The notes beneath the pieces are model-generated. The model was not told the DNA's origin. It was given only the letters and a program-made list of their open reading frames with translations, and did not search any database. Shown here one piece after another: positions 18,542 to 26,789 of a stretch of DNA of 62,224 nucleotides. Source of the DNA: Reyranella sp. (GTDB lineage Bacteria; Pseudomonadota; Alphaproteobacteria; Reyranellales; Reyranellaceae). The stretch covers positions 1-62,224 of the forward strand of contig NZ_JAUSBN010000062.1 of assembly GCF_030651995.1 (NCBI RefSeq), read 5' to 3'. How positions within the stretch are numbered: the stretch's first letter is position 1; the number at the start of each line of letters is the position of its first letter. The translations under genes and the position numbers were made by a program.

Positions 18542-18826
18542 CTAGGCCCCTCGCCGACGATCGATGAGCGCAACGAGGTCGTCGACGGTGACCAGCCTGT
18601 CGGATTCAGCGTCCGAGATCTCGACGCCGAACACATCCTCAGCCGCCATGACCAGCTCGACGAAGTCGAGGCTCGTCGCGCCGAGGTCGGCCACGAGGGC
18701 GGCATCGCCGCGCGCCCGATCGGGCGGAATGCCGAGGACGGACCCAACGATTTCCCGCACCTGGGCCGGGAGGGTTCGAAGTCCGGATGTGGGGACCGAA
18801 GGTGTCTGCGTGCCGGAGAGCATCAT
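18542..18826 (-). CDS. Acyl carrier protein
   Basis: A 94-residue carrier protein. The phosphopantetheine attachment site is Ser52 in LGATSLDFVELVMAAEDVFGVEI, a slight variant (TSL) of the usual DSL. The C-terminal helix contains VTVDDLVALID. Start at the ATG pair 18826/18823 following GAGG; sequence upstream of this is not carrier-like. It is divergent in sequence from the housekeeping AcpP type and stands alone, with no ketosynthase or ligase nearby, so it probably serves a specialised acyl transfer or is a secondary carrier. Convergent with the tail-anchored protein gene. Confidence 0.88.
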   Translation of the reverse strand: MMLSGTQTPSVPTSGLRTLPAQVREIVGSVLGIPPDRARGDAALVADLGATSLDFVELVMAAEDVFGVEISDAESDRLVTVDDLVALIDRRRGA

Positions 18827-19008
18827 GGCGAACCTCAGATTGGTTAATCGGGCGGGCGTCTGCGCGCGACCCAAGCCTTTCCAATGACTTACAACGCAAC
18901 CCGCTCCCAACGGTTGCGTTGGCGGCGAGCCCCCCGTTTACTTATCCGCGATACGCCATCTTCAACACAGTGATGGCCGGCCAGCCGTCCCCAATCCACT
19001 GCTCTTCG

Positions 19009-19107
19009 TCAGGAAGCGCCGACCGGTGTCCGAAGCAGAGCGTAGGAGACGACCAGCACCGCGAGGATGACCGGCAACAGGAAAGGCGGATCGTACCAGT
19101 GATTCAT
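19009..19107 (-). CDS. Small single-pass membrane protein, 32 residues
   Basis: A 32-residue ORF, MNHWYDPPFLLPVILAVLVV at the start, consisting of a short aromatic head and one transmembrane helix. A strong GGAGGAG ribosome binding site lies about nine bases before the ATG at 19107, the best evidence that it is translated. It lies in the gap between the acyl carrier protein and the EthD-like gene. Function unknown. Confidence 0.55.
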   Translation of the reverse strand: MNHWYDPPFLLPVILAVLVVSYALLRTPVGAS

Positions 19108-19315
19108 GCATGCGCTCCTCCAGTGAGGGCGGGAGCACATGCCTCTCTCAGCCATCGCAAGCCAAACGACAAGTGGGCGATGGTGTCCCTGTTTACACGC
19201 GGCACCGATCACTGTCGAGGAAGCGCTCTCCGTTGGATGCCCAGGAAAGATGTCACGGCGCCCTCGCGAAATGCTAGATTGCGCGGGCTCCGGAGCGTCC
19301 ACGACAGGAGTTTTG

Positions 19316-19993
19316 ATGCCCCTCCTCGGCAAGGGAATGCTGCTCACGTTCACCGACGTGGCTGCGCGTGACGAGCGTGACTACAACGAATGGTACAATC
19401 GCGAACATATCGACGATCGTGTGAACCTGCCGGGTTTCCATCGCGGCCGGCGGTACGCCGCGGTCAGCGCCAAGCCCAAGTATCTCGCGGTCTACGAATG
19501 CGACACCGTCGCCATCCTCGGCACGACGAACTATCTGAAGACGCTGGACCACCAGACACCGTGGAGCCAGCGGGTCATGGCGCGCTTCACGCATTTCGTC
19601 CGGATGACCCTGCGCATCCATGCCGACCAGACGCACGGGGTGGGCGCGGCCCTGGCGACGGTGCGCTTCGTGCCCGACCCGCACCGGCGCAAGGCGTTGG
19701 TCCAGTGGCTCTCCGAGCAGGCGCTGCCGAAGCTGATCGCGCGTCCCGGCGTGCTGGGCGCCGCCGTCGGCGAGAACGATCTCGAAGTGGTTCACGCGCC
19801 CCTGCAGGACAAGAGCATGGATCATCCCAGGGCCGACGAGTCCGAATGGGTCGTGTTGATCGAGGGCTCGGATGTCGCGGCCGTGGGCGCCGCCGCGCGG
19901 TCCCTGTTCACGCAGACACGCCGCAGATCCTTCGGCATCGAAGCCGCCCCCACGATCGGCACCTGGCGCTTCCTCTTCGGCAACCAGCGATGA
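19316..19993 (+). CDS. EthD-like dimeric alpha/beta-barrel protein
   Basis: A 225-residue protein beginning MPLLGKGMLLTFTDV; AGGAG at 19306-19310 sets the start, and the longer upstream frame is not homologous. The DERDYNEWYNREHIDDRVNLPGF region is the hallmark of the EthD/antibiotic-biosynthesis-monooxygenase-like ferredoxin fold, here in two copies (second from about residue 120). Proteins of this type act as small monooxygenases, decarboxylases or heme-binding dimers, and many have no assigned reaction. It precedes msrQ by 47 bp but shares no clear pathway with it. Confidence 0.75.
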   Translation: MPLLGKGMLLTFTDVAARDERDYNEWYNREHIDDRVNLPGFHRGRRYAAVSAKPKYLAVYECDTVAILGTTNYLKTLDHQTPWSQRVMARFTHFVRMTLRIHADQTHGVGAALATVRFVPDPHRRKALVQWLSEQALPKLIARPGVLGAAVGENDLEVVHAPLQDKSMDHPRADESEWVVLIEGSDVAAVGAAARSLFTQTRRRSFGIEAAPTIGTWRFLFGNQR

Positions 19994-20040
19994 CGTATCT
20001 TTGACCCGCTGTTGATCGAGCCATCGCTTAGGGTCGCCTC

Positions 20041-20892
20041 GTGTCCAATCAGCGCATCATCTTCTGGCTGAGGCTCGCGACGCTGGTCGCCCTCTGCCTG
20101 CCCGCCGTCGATCTCGCCTGGCGCTGGTACGCCGGCGATCTCGAGCCACGCCCCGTGACGTTCGCCACCCACGCCACCGGCGACTGGGCCGTCGTGTTCC
20201 TGCTGGTCTCGCTGGCGCTGACGCCGGCGCGCGCGGTGTTCGACTGGTCGCCGCTGATCCATATCCGGCGATGGGTCGGCGTCGCGGCAGCGCTCTACGC
20301 CACAGCCCACCTGCTGATCTACGTGCTCGACCAGAAGTGGAACCTGATCGTCGTCGCCACCGAGATCGTGAAGCGCTTCTATCTCACCATCGGCTTCGTG
20401 GCCCTCCTCGCCCTGGTGGCGCTGGCGATCACCTCGACCAACGGCTGGCAGAAGCGGCTGAAGCGCAACTGGAAGCGCCTGCACTGGCTGGTCTATCCCG
20501 CCGTCACGCTGGCCCTCCTGCACTTCTTCATCCAGTCGAAGGTCAAGATCGGCGAGGCCGCCTTCGCCGCCGGACTGTTCGTCTGGCTGATGCTGTGGCG
20601 CGTGCTGCCCGTGCGGTTGCGCACGAGCTTCGCCGGGCTGCTCCTGCTGGCCGCCGCCGCCACGCTGGTCACGGTGGCTTTCGAAGCCGCGTGGTACGGG
20701 CTGGTGAACGGGATCGATCCGATGCGCGTGCTGGCCGCCAACCTCGATCCCGAACTGGTGCCGCGACCGGCGCAGAAGGTGCTGGCGGTCTCGCTGCTGG
20801 TGATCGGGCTGGTCGCGCTGCGGCGCGGGCTCGCGGCGGCGAGCAGGCTCTGGACGCAGCGCTATATCCGAAGGACTATATCGCCTTCCTGA
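20041..20892 (+). CDS. msrQ: MsrQ-like heme-binding membrane protein
   Basis: A 283-residue integral membrane protein with about six helices, from a GTG start. It belongs to the ferric-reductase-like transmembrane family; the specific MsrQ pattern is clear: TGDWA and LTPAR motifs, His90 (YATAHLLIYVL), His148 and His161 (RLHWL...LLHFF) with the 13-residue spacing of the E. coli heme ligands. MsrQ passes electrons from the quinone pool or a flavin reductase to MsrP, the periplasmic molybdoenzyme that repairs methionine sulfoxide. No msrP gene is adjacent. modB begins 12 bp downstream on the same strand, linking it to molybdate uptake. Confidence 0.87.
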   Translation: MSNQRIIFWLRLATLVALCLPAVDLAWRWYAGDLEPRPVTFATHATGDWAVVFLLVSLALTPARAVFDWSPLIHIRRWVGVAAALYATAHLLIYVLDQKWNLIVVATEIVKRFYLTIGFVALLALVALAITSTNGWQKRLKRNWKRLHWLVYPAVTLALLHFFIQSKVKIGEAAFAAGLFVWLMLWRVLPVRLRTSFAGLLLLAAAATLVTVAFEAAWYGLVNGIDPMRVLAANLDPELVPRPAQKVLAVSLLVIGLVALRRGLAAASRLWTQRYIRRTISPS

Positions 20893-20904
20893 TCGGAAGA
20901 GGAC

Positions 20905-21591
20905 ATGACTCCGGACGAATGGACGGCCGTACGGCTGAGCCTCCTGATCGCCACCACGGCGACGCTCTGCAGCCTGCCGTTCGGCATCGCCATCGCCTGG
21001 CTGCTCGCGCGCAGACGCTTCTGGGGCAAGAGCCTGCTCGACACGCTGGTCCATCTGCCGTTGATCCTGCCGCCCGTCGTCACCGGTTATCTGCTGCTCC
21101 TGTCGTTCGGCCGGCGCGGACCGATCGGCGGCTTCCTGGCCGAGGAGTTCGGCATCGTCTTTTCCTTCCGCTGGACCGGCGCCGCGCTCGCCTGCGCCGT
21201 CATGGGCTTTCCGCTGCTGGTGCGCGCCATCCGCCTGTCCATCGAGGCGGTCGACCAGCGCCTCGAAGCCGCCGCGGGCACCTTGGGCGCCCATCCGCTC
21301 TGGGTCTTCGCGACCATCACCCTGCCGCTCTGCCTGCCCGGCATCATCGCCGGCGCGATCCTCGCCTTCGCCAAGTCGATGGGCGAGTTCGGCGCCACCA
21401 TAACCTTCGTCTCCAACATCCCGGGCGAGACGCAGACCCTGCCGTCCCTGATCTACACCTTGACCCAGGTACCGGGGGGCGACGCCGCCGCGATGCGCCT
21501 CACCCTTGTTTCGATCGCGATCTCCATGCTGGCGCTGCTGGGGTCCGAGCTGCTGGCCAAGCGCATCGGCGCGCGGCGGCAGACGGCATGA
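20905..21591 (+). CDS. modB: Molybdate ABC transporter permease ModB
   Basis: A 228-residue inner-membrane permease with about five to six helices and the ABC-permease EAA loop (EAAAGTLGAHPLWVFATITLPL region near residues 120-140), followed by GEFGATITFVSNIPGETQTLP, typical of ModB. GGAAGAGG precedes the ATG. It forms the membrane channel for molybdate with ModC. The stop overlaps the modC start (ATGA at 21588-21591), indicating coupled translation. No periplasmic binding protein modA is found in the window, so it must be encoded elsewhere or replaced. Confidence 0.92.
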   Translation: MTPDEWTAVRLSLLIATTATLCSLPFGIAIAWLLARRRFWGKSLLDTLVHLPLILPPVVTGYLLLLSFGRRGPIGGFLAEEFGIVFSFRWTGAALACAVMGFPLLVRAIRLSIEAVDQRLEAAAGTLGAHPLWVFATITLPLCLPGIIAGAILAFAKSMGEFGATITFVSNIPGETQTLPSLIYTLTQVPGGDAAAMRLTLVSIAISMLALLGSELLAKRIGARRQTA

Positions 21592-22649
21592 GCCTCGACG
21601 TCGACGTCGACCACAGGCGCGGTGCCTTCAGGCTCCAGGCCCGCTTCACCGCCGCCCCGGGGCTGACGGCGCTGTTCGGCCGCTCGGGCTCCGGCAAGAC
21701 CAGCCTGGTCAACATCGTGGGCGGCTTGATCCGTCCCGACCGCGGCCGCGTCGCCATCGACGGGCAGGCCCTCGTCGATACCGAACGGGGCGTCATCGTG
21801 CCCGCGCATCGACGGCGCATCGGCTACGTCTTCCAGGACAGCCGCCTGTTCCCGCATCTCAGCGTACGGCGCAACCTCCTCTACGGACGCTGGTTCGCGC
21901 GGGGAGGCGGCGGCGCGACGGCGGACCTCGGCGCGGTGATCGAGCTGCTGGGCATCGGCCATCTGCTCGAGCGCCATCCGGACTCGCTGTCGGGCGGCGA
22001 GAAGCAGAGGGTCGCCATCGGCCGGGCCCTGCTCGCGCGGCCGCGGCTGGTCCTCATGGACGAGCCCCTCGCCTCGCTCGACGAAGCGCGGCGCGCCGAG
22101 ATCCTGCCCTACATCGAACGGCTGCGCGACGAAGCCGGCGTCCCCATCCTCTATGTCAGCCATTCGGTCGCCGAGGTGGCGCGGCTCGCCACGACGGTCG
22201 TGATCATGAGCGAGGGCACGGTCACGGCGGTCGGGCCGGTCCAGGACATCCTGCCGATCGCCGACGCCACGGATGGCGGCGCGATGCTGGAGGCGCGGAT
22301 CGTCCGGCACGACGAGACGTTCCATCTGTCGGTGCTGGAAAGCGCCGCCGGGGAGCTGCAGGTGCCGCGTCTCGATGCGCCCGTCGGCGCGCCGGTGCGC
22401 GCCTACATCCGGTCGCGGGACGTGATGATCAGCCTGCAGCGTCCCGAGGATATCAGCGCGCTGAACGTGCTGGCGGGGCGAATCGCGTCGATTACCCCGA
22501 CAGCCACCGCGCAGGCCGATATCCGCCTGGACTGCAACGGCGCCGTCCTGATGGCCCGGCTGACGGCCAAGTCGGTCGATCGGCTGGCCCTGGTCCCCGG
22601 GCGGCCGGTCTACGCGGTCGTCAAGAGCGTGTCATTCGAACGCAGTTAA
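21588..22649 (+). CDS. modC: Molybdate ABC transporter ATP-binding protein ModC
   Basis: A 353-residue ATPase. Walker A GRSGSGKTS (31-39), Q-loop YVFQD (about 80-84), signature LSGGEKQ (134-140), Walker B LVLMDEP (154-160) and switch His in YVSHS. The C-terminal TOBE/Mop domain (about 285-350, SALNVLAGRIASI and VKSVSFE) is the oxyanion-sensing part typical of ModC. It energises molybdate import, needed by the two CoxL-like hydroxylases in this window and by MsrP. Start overlaps the modB stop. Confidence 0.94.
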   Translation: MSLDVDVDHRRGAFRLQARFTAAPGLTALFGRSGSGKTSLVNIVGGLIRPDRGRVAIDGQALVDTERGVIVPAHRRRIGYVFQDSRLFPHLSVRRNLLYGRWFARGGGGATADLGAVIELLGIGHLLERHPDSLSGGEKQRVAIGRALLARPRLVLMDEPLASLDEARRAEILPYIERLRDEAGVPILYVSHSVAEVARLATTVVIMSEGTVTAVGPVQDILPIADATDGGAMLEARIVRHDETFHLSVLESAAGELQVPRLDAPVGAPVRAYIRSRDVMISLQRPEDISALNVLAGRIASITPTATAQADIRLDCNGAVLMARLTAKSVDRLALVPGRPVYAVVKSVSFERS

Positions 22650-22704
22650 CTGCGCTAGAGTGAGGACGGGCATCCGGCCCACCAATGAAGCCTGGGGAAA
22701 CCGA

Positions 22705-24333
22705 ATGAAATCGATGTCGCTGCCGCTGCCGCTCACGCCGCGATTCATCACCTGGACGCTGGCGACCGCCTTCGCCGTGCTGCTGGGCGCCGCCTGGGCC
22801 GTCGATCCGCGCTCGTGGTGGATCGGCGTTGGCTTCCTCATCGCCCTCTTCCTCGCCGGCGTGGGCCTCTACGACTATTTCCAGACCAAGCACGCGGTGC
22901 TGCGCAACTATCCCATCGCCGCGCACCTGCGCTTCATCTTCGAGGCGATCCGGCCCGAGATGCGCCAGTACTTCTTCGAGGGCGAGAAGGACGGGCTGCC
23001 GTTTCCGCGCGACCGGCGCGCGATCGTCTACCAGCGCGCCAAGCTGGTGCTGGACGTGCGGCCCTTCGGCACCAACTACGACGTCTATGCCGAAGGCTAC
23101 GAGTGGATGACACACTCGATTGCGCCCACGCCGGTCAGCAAGGAGCCGTTCCGCATCACCATCGGCGGGCCCGACTGCACGCAGCCCTACTCCGCCTCGA
23201 TCTTCAACATCTCGGCCATGAGCTTCGGGTCGCTCAGCGCCAATGCCATCCGCGCCCTGAACGGCGGCGCCAGGCTGGGCCGCTTCGCGCACGATACCGG
23301 CGAGGGCGGCTACAGCCCCTATCACCGCGAGGGCGGCGGCGACATCATCTGGGAGATCGGCTCCGGCTATTTCGGCGCCCGCAACCCCGACGGCACCTTC
23401 TCGGCCGAGAAATTCGCCGCCGGCGCCGCCAACCCGCAGGTCAAGATGGTCGAGCTGAAGCTCAGCCAGGGCGCCAAGCCCGGCCATGGCGGCGTACTGC
23501 CGGCCCCCAAGGTCAGCGAGGAGATCGCCCTGACCCGCGGCGTGCCGGTCGGCGTGGACTGCATCTCGCCCTCGCACCACACCGCCTTCACCACGCCCAT
23601 CGAGATGATGAAGTTCATCGGCGAGATGCGCCGTCTCTCGGGCGGCAAGCCGGCCGGCTTCAAGCTCTGCGTCGGCCACGAATGGGAGTTCCTCGCGATC
23701 TGCAAGGCGATGCTGGAGACCGGCATCTATCCCGACTTCATCGTCGTCGACGGCAAGGAGGGCGGCACCGGCGCCGCGCCCATGGAATTCCTCGACCATG
23801 TCGGCAAGCCGATGCGGCAGGGCCTGCACATCGTGCACAACGCCCTGGTCGGCATCGGCGCCCGTCAGCGAATCAAGATCGGCGTCGCCGGCAAGATCAT
23901 CACCGCCTTCGACATCATCCGGGCGATGGCGCTGGGCGCCGACTGGTGCAATTCGGCGCGCGGCTTCATGTTCGCGGTCGGCTGCATCCAGTCGCAGTCC
24001 TGCCACACCGACCGTTGCCCCACGGGGGTGGCCACCCAGGATCCGACGCGCCAGCGCGCCCTGGTCGTGCCGGACAAGATGGAGCGCGTGGTGAATTTCC
24101 ACCGCGCCACCCTGCACGAACTGGCCGAACTCACCGCCGCCGCGGGCCTCGACCATCCGGCCGACTTCAAGCCCATCCATATCTCCCGTCGCATCTCGCC
24201 CAGCGTCGTAGCGACCTATGCCGACCTCTATCCGGCGCTGGCCGAGGGTGAGCTGGTGTCGGGCACCAGCGACAAGCGTTGGCGCCGGGCCTGGGACATG
24301 GCCCACACCGATTCGTTCCGCGCGACGGCCTGA
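22705..24333 (+). CDS. Membrane-anchored FMN-binding glutamate-synthase-family protein
   Basis: A 542-residue protein starting MKSMSLPLPLTPRFITWTLA after TGGGGAAA. Two N-terminal transmembrane helices (about 14-33 and 38-57) precede a glutamate-synthase FMN barrel: FNISAMSFGSLSANAIRALN, SPYHREGGGDIIWEIGSGYFG, KGGTGAAP-type GGTGAAPMEFLDHVG, and the cysteine cluster CHTDRCPTGVATQ that in glutamate synthase ligates a 3Fe-4S centre. The amidotransferase and ammonia-channel domains are absent, so it is not a full GltB. Family members are of unclear function, possibly amino-acid or imino-acid oxidoreductases at the membrane. It precedes an aminotransferase gene on the same strand. Confidence 0.9.
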   Translation: MKSMSLPLPLTPRFITWTLATAFAVLLGAAWAVDPRSWWIGVGFLIALFLAGVGLYDYFQTKHAVLRNYPIAAHLRFIFEAIRPEMRQYFFEGEKDGLPFPRDRRAIVYQRAKLVLDVRPFGTNYDVYAEGYEWMTHSIAPTPVSKEPFRITIGGPDCTQPYSASIFNISAMSFGSLSANAIRALNGGARLGRFAHDTGEGGYSPYHREGGGDIIWEIGSGYFGARNPDGTFSAEKFAAGAANPQVKMVELKLSQGAKPGHGGVLPAPKVSEEIALTRGVPVGVDCISPSHHTAFTTPIEMMKFIGEMRRLSGGKPAGFKLCVGHEWEFLAICKAMLETGIYPDFIVVDGKEGGTGAAPMEFLDHVGKPMRQGLHIVHNALVGIGARQRIKIGVAGKIITAFDIIRAMALGADWCNSARGFMFAVGCIQSQSCHTDRCPTGVATQDPTRQRALVVPDKMERVVNFHRATLHELAELTAAAGLDHPADFKPIHISRRISPSVVATYADLYPALAEGELVSGTSDKRWRRAWDMAHTDSFRATA

Positions 24334-24360
24334 ATCCGCGCAAACCGGTTGCGAATTTTC

Positions 24361-24390
24361 TTCGGTTGGCCCAGCAATTGGCCAACCGAA
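24361..24390 (+). promoter_or_regulatory. Inverted repeat next to the aminotransferase ribosome binding site
   Basis: TTCGGTTGGCC (24361-24371) and GGCCAACCGAA (24380-24390) are perfect 11-bp arms with an 8-base loop. The right arm ends directly at the GAGG ribosome binding site (24391-24394) of the aminotransferase. It may be an operator, an attenuating RNA hairpin or a weak terminator for the upstream gene; it lacks a U-tract. Confidence 0.6.
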
Positions 24391-24402
24391 GAGGAAACGA
24401 CC

Positions 24403-25632
24403 ATGACCGCTCCGTTTGATTTTGCGCCCCTGCTGGCGCCCGGCACGCCCGCTCCCGCCGCCAAGTGGAACGGCTTCCCGAAGTACAACTTCATCGGCGG
24501 CCACAACGACGCCGGCAACGTGCCCGTCCAGGCGCTGATCGATGCGGCGACGTCGGTGCTGACACGCGAGGGCGCGACGCTCGCGACCTACGGGCTGAAC
24601 AGCGGGCCACTGGGCTACAAGCCGCTGCGTGAGTTCCTTTCGGCCAAGCTCAGGGACCATGCCGGCATCGAGTGCGCCGCGGACGAGATCCTGATCACCT
24701 CGGGCTCGATGCAGGGCCTCGACCTGATCAACAGCCTGCTGGTGACGAAGGGCGACACCGTCATCATCGAGCAGGAGACCTATGGCGGCGCGCTCACCAA
24801 GCTGAACAAGCTGGGCGCCAACGTGATCGGCATCCCGCTCGACGACGAGGGCCTGCGGCTCGACGTGCTGAAGCAGAAGCTCGAGGAACTGAAGCAGAAG
24901 GGCATCACGCCCAAGTACATCTACACGATCCCGACGGTGCAGAACCCGACCGGCGCCATCATGGGCGAGGCGCGCCGCGCCGAGCTGCTGAAGATCGCCG
25001 CCGAATACGGCGTCATGATCTTCGAGGACGAGTGCTATTCCGACCTGATCTGGAGCGGCAAGCGCCCGCCCTCGCTCTACGCCATGGCCAAGGGCGAAGG
25101 CGTCATCTTCATCGGCTCCTTCTCCAAGTCGATCGCCCCGGCGCTGCGGGTCGGCTACATCGTGGCCAAGTGGGACATCCTCGGCCGCATCCTCGGCCTC
25201 AAGCAGGATGCGGGTTCCGGCGCGCTCGAACAGATGGTGCTGGCGGAGTTCTGCACCCAGCATTTCGCCAACCACGTGCCGAAGCTCAACAAGACCCTGG
25301 CGGCCAAGCTGCAGGTCCTGAGGGAGGCGCTGGCCGAACAGTTCGGCACCGAAGCCGAGTTCGGCGACCCCGAGGGCGGCATCTACCTCTGGATCAAGCT
25401 GCCGGACCAGGTCGACACGACCAAGCTCGCCCAGGCGGCGCTGGCTGCCGGCGTCTCGCTCAATCCCGGCCCGGAATGGTCGACCAACAAGGAATATGCC
25501 CGCTCGCGCCTGCGGCTCTGCTTCGCCAATCCCGAGCCCGAGACGATCCGCAAGGGCGTCGAGGTTCTGGCCGAAGTCTGCCGCCGCGAATTCGGCGTGC
25601 CACTGCGCTCCGCCAACGTCGAGAAGAAGTAG
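24403..25632 (+). CDS. PLP-dependent aminotransferase (class I/II fold)
   Basis: A 409-residue aminotransferase. The ATG at 24403 follows GAGGAAAC and opens MTAPFDFAPLLAPGT. Motifs: ITSGSMQGLDLIN (cofactor phosphate loop), TIPTVQNPTGAIM (Asn/Pro cofactor contact), FEDECYSDLIW (Asp to the pyridine nitrogen), SFSKSIAPALRVGY (Schiff-base Lys) and SRLRLCFAN (Arg for the substrate carboxylate). The pattern is that of 2-aminoadipate/aromatic or MocR-like transaminases without an HTH domain. Amino-donor and acceptor are not determined. A strong terminator follows. Confidence 0.94.
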   Translation: MTAPFDFAPLLAPGTPAPAAKWNGFPKYNFIGGHNDAGNVPVQALIDAATSVLTREGATLATYGLNSGPLGYKPLREFLSAKLRDHAGIECAADEILITSGSMQGLDLINSLLVTKGDTVIIEQETYGGALTKLNKLGANVIGIPLDDEGLRLDVLKQKLEELKQKGITPKYIYTIPTVQNPTGAIMGEARRAELLKIAAEYGVMIFEDECYSDLIWSGKRPPSLYAMAKGEGVIFIGSFSKSIAPALRVGYIVAKWDILGRILGLKQDAGSGALEQMVLAEFCTQHFANHVPKLNKTLAAKLQVLREALAEQFGTEAEFGDPEGGIYLWIKLPDQVDTTKLAQAALAAGVSLNPGPEWSTNKEYARSRLRLCFANPEPETIRKGVEVLAEVCRREFGVPLRSANVEKK

Positions 25633-25648
25633 GCATTGCTTCAAGCAG

Positions 25649-25682
25649 AAAGGCCCGGCGGATCACTCCGCCGGGCCTTTTC
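25649..25682 (+). terminator. Rho-independent terminator
   Basis: A perfect 14-bp GC-rich stem (AAAGGCCCGGCGGA, 25649-25662, with its complement 25667-25680) and a 4-base loop TCAC, followed by a T run ending at 25682. It lies 16 bp after the aminotransferase stop. The A-rich left flank means it could also stop leftward transcription, though the leftward operon ends at 25704. Confidence 0.9.
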
Positions 25683-25703
25683 CATTTCTCAAGAGCGCGA
25701 CGC

Positions 25704-26123
25704 TCACATCTCCTGCGGCACCATCACCATCCACGAAACGCCGAACTTGTCGGCGACGCAGCCGAAGCGCGGCGAGAAGAACGTCTTGCCGATCGGCATC
25801 TGGATCTGGCCGTCCCTGGCCAGCGCCTCGAAGGCCCTGTCGGCCTCCGCTTCGGTCGCGACATCGAGGGCAAGAGAGAAGCCCTGGAAGTTCGTCCTGC
25901 CGTCATTCGCCATGCCGTCCGAACACATGATCATCGCCTCGCCGATCCGCAGGCTGGCATGCATCACCGCCTCGGGATCGACTTTCATGTGTTCCGCCGC
26001 GCCGGTATCGGGATTCTCCTTGAAGCGCATCATCATCTCGACCTTGGCGCCGAGCCTTTCCTGGTAGAAGGCGAGCGCCTCCTCGCAACGGCCGTTGAAA
26101 AACAAATAGGGCTGGACAGCCAT
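25704..26123 (-). CDS. VOC-superfamily protein, PhnB/3-demethylubiquinone-methyltransferase-like
   Basis: A 139-residue vicinal-oxygen-chelate domain protein. MAVQPYLFFNGRCEEALAFY opens with the usual beta-alpha start, and FGCVADKFGVSWMVMVPQ is the typical end of the PhnB-like branch. These are small, mostly cytosolic proteins whose reactions are usually unknown. The ribosome binding site GAGGAGGATG is strong. It is the third gene of an SRPBCC-YceI-VOC operon, a common combination in stress or environmental-response loci. Confidence 0.92.
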   Translation of the reverse strand: MAVQPYLFFNGRCEEALAFYQERLGAKVEMMMRFKENPDTGAAEHMKVDPEAVMHASLRIGEAMIMCSDGMANDGRTNFQGFSLALDVATEAEADRAFEALARDGQIQMPIGKTFFSPRFGCVADKFGVSWMVMVPQEM

Positions 26124-26137
26124 TTCATCCTCCTCGG

Positions 26138-26764
26138 TTACGGGGTCCTCTCGAACTCGGTGTCGATCTGGATCTGGATGGGGTCGGCGAACAGCGGCGG
26201 CAGGCCGTAGTCCTGCGGGTTGATCGTCGCAACGGCATGGACGCCGATCCGCGGCTTGCCCTCGAAGCCCTTGCCCGCGCCGCCCAGCTCGACGTCGAAG
26301 GTGACGGGCCTGGTCTTGCCCATCAGGGTGAACTGCCCCTCGACCCTGCCGCGCGTCCTGTCGACCGGCTTGAACGACGTCGAGACGAAGGTGGCTTCGG
26401 GGAAGGCCCTGGACTTCAGGAAGTTGTCGCCCGCCAGCTCCTCGGCGAAGCCCTTCACGTTGGTCGTGATCGAGGCGGTTTCGACCGAGGCCGAGAGCTT
26501 CGACGTCTCGATCGCCGCCGGATCCCAGGTGAGCGAACCCTTCGCGCGATCGAAGCGGAACACGCTCTGCGAATAGCCGATATGGGAGACGCGAACGATC
26601 ACCGCGGTGTGCTGCTCGTCGAGCGTGTAGGTTCCGGCCGTCGCCAGCGCGATGTCGCGCTCGCCGGCGAACACTCCCGGCGGCAAGGTCGCCGGCGCCT
26701 GGGCCAGCGCGGCCGCGGGCCCTAGCGCCAGAGCAATGGCAAGCGTGCGCAGCATGCGGTTCAT
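26138..26764 (-). CDS. YceI family periplasmic protein
   Basis: A 208-residue protein with a Sec signal peptide (MNRMLRTLAIALALGPAAALAQA) and the YceI lipocalin-like barrel (YTLDEQHTAVIVRVSHIGYSQSVFRFDRAKGSL and the terminal VHAVATINPQDYGLP). YceI proteins bind isoprenoid-type lipids, including ubiquinone-like chains, in the periplasm. Start behind GAGGAGGATCGG. Middle gene of the leftward operon with the SRPBCC and VOC genes; gaps are 25 and 14 bp. Confidence 0.94.
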   Translation of the reverse strand: MNRMLRTLAIALALGPAAALAQAPATLPPGVFAGERDIALATAGTYTLDEQHTAVIVRVSHIGYSQSVFRFDRAKGSLTWDPAAIETSKLSASVETASITTNVKGFAEELAGDNFLKSRAFPEATFVSTSFKPVDRTRGRVEGQFTLMGKTRPVTFDVELGGAGKGFEGKPRIGVHAVATINPQDYGLPPLFADPIQIQIDTEFERTP

Positions 26765-26789
26765 CCGATCCTCCTCGACAAGCGTGACT

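Noticed and set aside
22621..25644. 1007-residue open frame on the minus strand
   Set aside because: It lies entirely over the glutamate-synthase-like and aminotransferase genes, which have clear motifs. The translation is a His/Gln/Arg/Gly-rich shadow caused by high GC at third positions. The same holds for 34785-37085, 43743-46172, 49303-52113 and 3697-5406 on the minus strand and 8074-9759 on the plus strand.
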